Shown here piece by piece: positions 4,189 to 7,572 of a DNA stretch of 7,572 nucleotides. Origin of the DNA: Clostridia bacterium (lineage in GTDB: Bacteria; Bacillota; Clostridia; Oscillospirales; CAG-272); assembly GCA_017960705.1 (NCBI GenBank), contig JAGCYR010000221.1, positions 1 to 7,572 on the forward strand. The letters run 5' to 3'. Position 1 is the stretch's first letter, and every line of letters starts with the position of its first letter. The notes beneath the pieces were generated by a model, which saw only the letters and a list, made by a program, of their open reading frames with translations, made no database searches and was not told the origin of the DNA. A program made the translations under genes and the position numbers.

Positions 4189-6470
4189 ACGGAGATTCAC
4201 TGTACGATGCGCTGTCGCACGTCGGCGCGGATCTGATCGACCGCGCGCGCAAAACGCCCCCCGATCCCCCGAAAAAACCGAGCCACCCCATCGGCCGGCG
4301 GCTGGCGGCGATCGCGGGTTGCGCCTGTTTCCTTCTTGTCGGGGCGATCCTGTTCGCGCATTTCTTCTCCGGTCGGGGTAACGTTTCGACCTCCGGTCTG
4401 ATGCTGATGGCGGTGGACGCCGACGAGATGGACCTTGACGAACTCAACGCGAAGATAGGTTATACGCATTGGACCGAACGGAACGATTATTGCGATCCGG
4501 CGCAACCGGGGACCGTTGAGATCGAAATTCTCGGTGAAACGGTTTCCGGGACTTACGTGAGGTCGTTCTATCGGTACGGTTCGCTGGTTCCGTTCCATAC
4601 CTATCGGGTCGAAGACGGGTCGGAGTTCGATATCGAGCCCCACGGAAAGCTCACGCAGTATTCCTGGGCTCCGATGACGGCGAGCGAAAGAAGAGACGCC
4701 GGAGAACGGATCTCGGACGAAGAAGCCGTCGCCGTCGCCCGCGATCTGTTTGAAAAATTGACGCCCTATCAGGCGGACGATTATTCGGTCGACGTGGCGG
4801 CGTATTCCGAAACGCTCGAAGTGATCGAGATCCTTTTCCACAAGGAAATGGAGGGGATCCCTACCGCGGACTGGGCAAGGATCTACCTTTATAAAAACGG
4901 ACGGCCGATGACCTTTTCGTCGTGTGCGCTCGGTACGATCCCAAAAAACGGTTACGGATATTTCGATTATGACGCCATCGATCGGGAGGTCGTCGGATAC
5001 TGTAACAAACAGGGGCTTATCAACCTGATCAAGAGTCTTGACGACAGCGTCTCGGATCTTGACGAAACCGCGTTCGTTTCCGTCGATTTTTGCGATTGGA
5101 CCCACATGATCACCGCCGACAAATACGAAGGAGAACCCTACGTCATCGTCTCGGTTCGGATCCGGTATGAAACGGTCCGCGACGGGAACGCGGAGGAGAG
5201 CCGTATCGGTCTGACCTTCGTTTCGCCGTCGGGCAAAATCCACGCGATCCCCTCGGATCCGGCAACGCCCGCCAAAGAACTCGTCGAGCCGAGCGGAGGG
5301 CTGACCTACGCGTCCAACGGGGACGGGACCTGCTCGGTCACGGGGATCGGGACCTTTACCGGCAAACATCTGGTCATCCCCGATACCTCCCCCGACGGAG
5401 ATACCGTCACGTCCGTCGCCGACAACGCGTTTTGCGGGGTCGATACGATCAGATCGGTTGTCCTTCCGGATACCGTGAAGAGTATCGGTACGAATTCTTT
5501 TGCCGCTTGTACGCTCTCCGAGATCGATTTCGGCAACGGCGTTGAGTATATCGGTCCCAGCGCCTTCAATTCCGCCAATTATCTTACTTCCGTCTATATC
5601 CCCGACAGCGTCAAGACGATCGACCACGGCGCTTTCTGCTGGTGCATCCGGCTGAAAAACGTCTTGATCGGTAACGGACTGATCACGCTTGAGCGACAAG
5701 CGTTTGCAAACTCCCCGGGCGTTCTCTACACCGAATACGAAAACGGTCTCTATCTCGGAAACCGCAGCAACCCTTATTCCGTTCTGATCGACGTTGCCGA
5801 CGATACCTGCGCGTCCATTGCGATCCACCCCGACACGAAGACACTTGGCTCCGGCGCGTTCGGTGCGTGCTATAACCTGACCGCGGTCACTCTCCCCGAC
5901 GGATTGATCGGGATCGGGAGCTACGCGTTCAATCTTTGCACGAGTCTTCAAAGCATCGTCATCCCCTCCGGCGTCACGGTGATCCCGGATCACGCGTTTT
6001 ACGACTGCCGTTCACTCGTGTCTGTCGTTCTCCCCGACGGGATCCTGTCCATCGGAGAAGAGGCGTTTGCCGCTTGCTTCAATCTGACCGACTTTCAGCT
6101 TCCCCCGTTGCTCACCGAGATCGGAAAAGGAGCGTTTGCAAGATGCGAGAGTTTGACGTCGATTACGATCCCCGCGGGGATCACGCAGATCCCGGGCTAC
6201 GCGTTTGTCGGATGTTCCGCGTTGACCGAAGCGACGATCCCCGCAAGCGTTACGTTCATCGGGTACTGCGCGTTCTACAACTGCCGTTCCTTGACCTCGA
6301 TCACGTTCTCGTCGAGCGGAACCTGGACCATCCGCCACGATGATGAATTGATCCGTGTGTACCCGGAGTTTGCTGACGATGAGACTACTGTTTCGACCGG
6401 GTTATCGCCCGCCGAAAACGCGGAGAACCTGACGCAAACTTACGTTTATTGGGTTTGGGAAAAGAACTGA
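4185..6470 (+). CDS. Single-pass membrane protein with extracytoplasmic BspA-like LRR_5 array (761 aa)
   Basis: The layout suggests a surface receptor or adhesin anchored by its own N-terminus. Residues 1-39 are cytoplasmic and contain LYDALSHVGADLIDRA (6-21), which resembles a motif I recall at the start of many Clostridia membrane proteins encoded beside sigma-like regulators. Arg38-Arg39 precede one membrane segment (40-61), consistent with N-in, C-out topology. Residues 62-370 are extracytoplasmic and unassigned; 177-245 (ISDEEAVAVARDLFEKL onward) has a PepSY-like feel. Residues 408-710 hold twelve LRR_5 repeats. The tail 711-761 ends in NLTQTYVYWVWEKN, like other BspA-type proteins. No LPxTG, choline-binding or SLH anchor is present, and the cytoplasmic tail has no zinc-binding Cys/His set as in classical ZAS anti-sigma factors. 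The start is set by the AAGGAGG site. The gene appears a little less GC-rich than spoIVB or trmB. The coupled regulator suggests signalling; adhesion is the alternative. Confidence 0.88.
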   Translation: MNGDSLYDALSHVGADLIDRARKTPPDPPKKPSHPIGRRLAAIAGCACFLLVGAILFAHFFSGRGNVSTSGLMLMAVDADEMDLDELNAKIGYTHWTERNDYCDPAQPGTVEIEILGETVSGTYVRSFYRYGSLVPFHTYRVEDGSEFDIEPHGKLTQYSWAPMTASERRDAGERISDEEAVAVARDLFEKLTPYQADDYSVDVAAYSETLEVIEILFHKEMEGIPTADWARIYLYKNGRPMTFSSCALGTIPKNGYGYFDYDAIDREVVGYCNKQGLINLIKSLDDSVSDLDETAFVSVDFCDWTHMITADKYEGEPYVIVSVRIRYETVRDGNAEESRIGLTFVSPSGKIHAIPSDPATPAKELVEPSGGLTYASNGDGTCSVTGIGTFTGKHLVIPDTSPDGDTVTSVADNAFCGVDTIRSVVLPDTVKSIGTNSFAACTLSEIDFGNGVEYIGPSAFNSANYLTSVYIPDSVKTIDHGAFCWCIRLKNVLIGNGLITLERQAFANSPGVLYTEYENGLYLGNRSNPYSVLIDVADDTCASIAIHPDTKTLGSGAFGACYNLTAVTLPDGLIGIGSYAFNLCTSLQSIVIPSGVTVIPDHAFYDCRSLVSVVLPDGILSIGEEAFAACFNLTDFQLPPLLTEIGKGAFARCESLTSITIPAGITQIPGYAFVGCSALTEATIPASVTFIGYCAFYNCRSLTSITFSSSGTWTIRHDDELIRVYPEFADDETTVSTGLSPAENAENLTQTYVYWVWEKN
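5406..6311 (+). repeat. Twelve BspA-type (LRR_5) repeats with a 69-bp coding period
   Basis: The encoded consensus is I-xx-x-AFxxCxxL-xx-I-x-IPxxV. The conserved Phe falls at residues 416, 439, 461, 484, 507, 559, 582, 605, 628, 651, 674 and 697. Spacing is 23 everywhere, except 22 between repeats 2 and 3 and 52 between repeats 5 and 6. The long gap is a 29-residue insert with YLGNRSNPYSVLI, a kind of insert known in BspA-like proteins. Most repeats from the sixth on keep Cys three residues after the Phe. The repeats are similar but not identical in DNA. Confidence 0.9.
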
Positions 6471-6515
6471 ACCGGGAAGCGCTCCAAAAGATCAAATCGG
6501 GCAAATAACGAAACG

Positions 6516-6545
6516 GGCGGCCGACTTGCGTCGGTCGCCTTTCTT
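6516..6545 (+). terminator. Intrinsic terminator of the XRE/LRR operon
   Basis: GGCGGCCGAC pairs with GTCGGTCGCC (10-bp stem, one G-U) around a TTGC loop and is followed by TTTCTT. It lies 45 nt after the LRR stop codon and upstream of the proS promoter. It therefore insulates the two units. Confidence 0.85.
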
Positions 6546-6586
6546 ATGGAAGGGGCAACTTTTCGAGCGCCGCGCCCGCGCGGGGC

Positions 6587-6615
6587 TTGACAGAGGGGGG
6601 TAAAAGGTATATAAT
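6587..6615 (+). promoter_or_regulatory. Perfect-consensus sigma-A promoter of proS
   Basis: TTGACA (6587-6592) and TATAAT (6610-6615) are separated by exactly 17 nt. The predicted start near 6622 leaves a leader of about 45 nt before the proS ATG at 6667. That is too short for a T-box leader and argues for strong constitutive expression. Confidence 0.92.
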
Positions 6616-6666
6616 AAACTGAAATAACGGGTTTTTCCCCGAAAATGAATCAAGCGGAGTAATACG

Positions 6667-7572
6667 ATGGCAAACGACAAGAAATTCGTGGAACAGATCA
6701 CCCCGATGGAGGAAGACTTCGGGCAGTGGTATACCGACGTAGTGAAGAAGGCGGAGTTGGTCGACTATTCGGGCGTGAAGGGATGTATGGTCATCCGCCG
6801 CTACGGCTCCGCCATCTGGGAGAACATCCAGCACGACCTCGACGCCCGTTTCAAGGCGCTGGGGCACGAGAACGTCTATATGCCGATGTTCATCCCCGAA
6901 TCGCTGCTCCAGAAGGAGAAGGATCACGTCGCGGGATTTGCGCCCGAGTGCGCGTGGGTGACGATCGGCGGGCAGAACCAGCTCTCCGAGAAGCTCTGCG
7001 TCCGTCCGACGTCCGAGACCCTCTTCTGCGAACACTATAAGAATATCATCCACTCCTACCGCGACCTGCCGAAGCTCTACAACCAGTGGGCGAACGTCGT
7101 GCGGTGGGAGAAGACCACGCGCCCGTTTTTGCGCACCTCGGAGTTCCTCTGGCAGGAGGGACACACCATGCACGAGACCGAGGAGGAAGCCCGCAAAGAG
7201 ACCCTGCAGATGCTGAAGGTCTACGAGGACTTCTACGCCGAGGCGCTCGCGATCCCCGCCTACACCGGGCGCAAGACCGAGAAGGAAAAGTTCGCCGGCG
7301 CCGAGGAGACCTACACCATCGAGCCGATGATGCACAACGGCGTCGCGCTGCAGGGCGGGACCTCCCACTACTTCGGCACGGGCTTCTGTGAAGCTTTCGG
7401 CATCACCTTCACCGCCCGCGACAACACCCAGCAGTACCCGCACCAGACCTCTTGGGGCGTGTCCACCCGCTCGATCGGCGCGATCATCATGACCCACGGC
7501 GACAACAGCGGTCTGATCCTGCCGCCCCGCGTCGCGCCGATCCAGGTCGTGATCGTCCCGGTCGCGCAGCAC
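6667..7572 (+). CDS. proS: Prolyl-tRNA synthetase, archaeal/eukaryote-type, 3'-truncated by window edge
   Basis: This class II synthetase charges tRNA-Pro with proline in the cytoplasm, using ATP. The first 302 codons of an expected ~480 are visible. Motif 1 surrounds LGHENVYMPMFIPESLL (65-81). KEKDHVAGFAPECAWVT (83-99) and RPTSETLF (113-120) follow. Motif 2 runs from NVVRWE to FLRTSEFLWQEGHT (143-167). Motif 3 is SIGAIIMTHGDNSGLILPPR (269-288). The anticodon-binding domain begins at IQVVIVPVA (292-300), where the window ends. TSETLF leads on to the catalytic core with no editing (INS) insertion of about 180 residues, which marks the short archaeal/eukaryote-type enzyme rather than the E. coli type. 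The start at 6667 has GCGGAG 7 nt upstream. It has its own promoter and no T-box. Confidence 0.96.
   Translation, partial: MANDKKFVEQITPMEEDFGQWYTDVVKKAELVDYSGVKGCMVIRRYGSAIWENIQHDLDARFKALGHENVYMPMFIPESLLQKEKDHVAGFAPECAWVTIGGQNQLSEKLCVRPTSETLFCEHYKNIIHSYRDLPKLYNQWANVVRWEKTTRPFLRTSEFLWQEGHTMHETEEEARKETLQMLKVYEDFYAEALAIPAYTGRKTEKEKFAGAEETYTIEPMMHNGVALQGGTSHYFGTGFCEAFGITFTARDNTQQYPHQTSWGVSTRSIGAIIMTHGDNSGLILPPRVAPIQVVIVPVAQH

Noticed and set aside
4197..5993. Long minus-strand open frame (598 codons) opposite the LRR gene
   Set aside because: It is an antisense shadow of a GC-rich repetitive gene. The protein is Asp/Arg/Gly-rich with no recognisable domain, and the plus-strand frame has clear LRR, membrane and start signals.
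6570..6583. GC palindrome CCGCG-CCCG-CGCGG just upstream of the proS -35
   Set aside because: It is a short stem in a very GC-rich stretch with no T-tract; nothing beyond composition supports a function.
6645..6662. Five-codon upstream ORF (MNQAE) ending at the proS ribosome site
   Set aside because: It has no Shine-Dalgarno, no proline codons and no attenuator structure; a chance ATG is the simpler explanation.
6544..7572. Minus-strand open frame opposite proS
   Set aside because: It is antisense to an unmistakable prolyl-tRNA synthetase and would run through the proS promoter.

Overview
The window looks like chromosome from a GC-rich, endospore-forming Firmicute, most likely an uncultured (gut-type) Clostridia member. 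Three things suggest this: an intact spoIVB sporulation protease, a BspA-like leucine-rich-repeat surface protein of the kind common in gut Clostridia, and an archaeal/eukaryote-type prolyl-tRNA synthetase, a form also found in Clostridia. The lineage is inferred from gene content and protein style, not from a database search.

Left half, all on the minus strand, reading right to left from a divergent promoter region near 3518-3735. First is a two-gene operon: a lipoprotein with a SurA/PrsA-like foldase architecture (3517-2420), overlapped by ATGA with a 192-aa protein of unknown function that may be a degenerate GHKL ATPase fold (2423-1845). A clear intrinsic terminator closes it (1822-1791). 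Next is spoIVB (1638-502), with a complete His/Asp/Ser catalytic set and a candidate forespore-type promoter. Then comes trmB (tRNA m7G46 methyltransferase), with its own good extended -10 promoter and a stem-loop at the predicted 5' end of its mRNA. trmB is cut by the left window edge.

Right half, on the plus strand. A good sigma-A-type promoter drives a two-gene unit, also joined by an ATGA overlap. The first gene is a 150-aa cytoplasmic protein with an N-terminal XRE helix-turn-helix and a C-terminal sigma-70 region-4-like helix-turn-helix. The second is a 761-aa single-pass membrane protein: a 39-residue cytoplasmic tail, one membrane segment, a large extracytoplasmic region, then twelve BspA-type (LRR_5) repeats on a strict 23-residue period. 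This looks like a surface-sensing analogue of a sigma/anti-sigma pair and is the most interesting system in the window. An intrinsic terminator (6516-6545) ends it. A perfect-consensus promoter (TTGACA-17-TATAAT) then drives proS, which runs off the right edge.

No rRNA, tRNA, CRISPR array, insertion sequence, prophage or attachment site was seen. The only long DNA-level periodicity is the 69-bp period underlying the LRR array.
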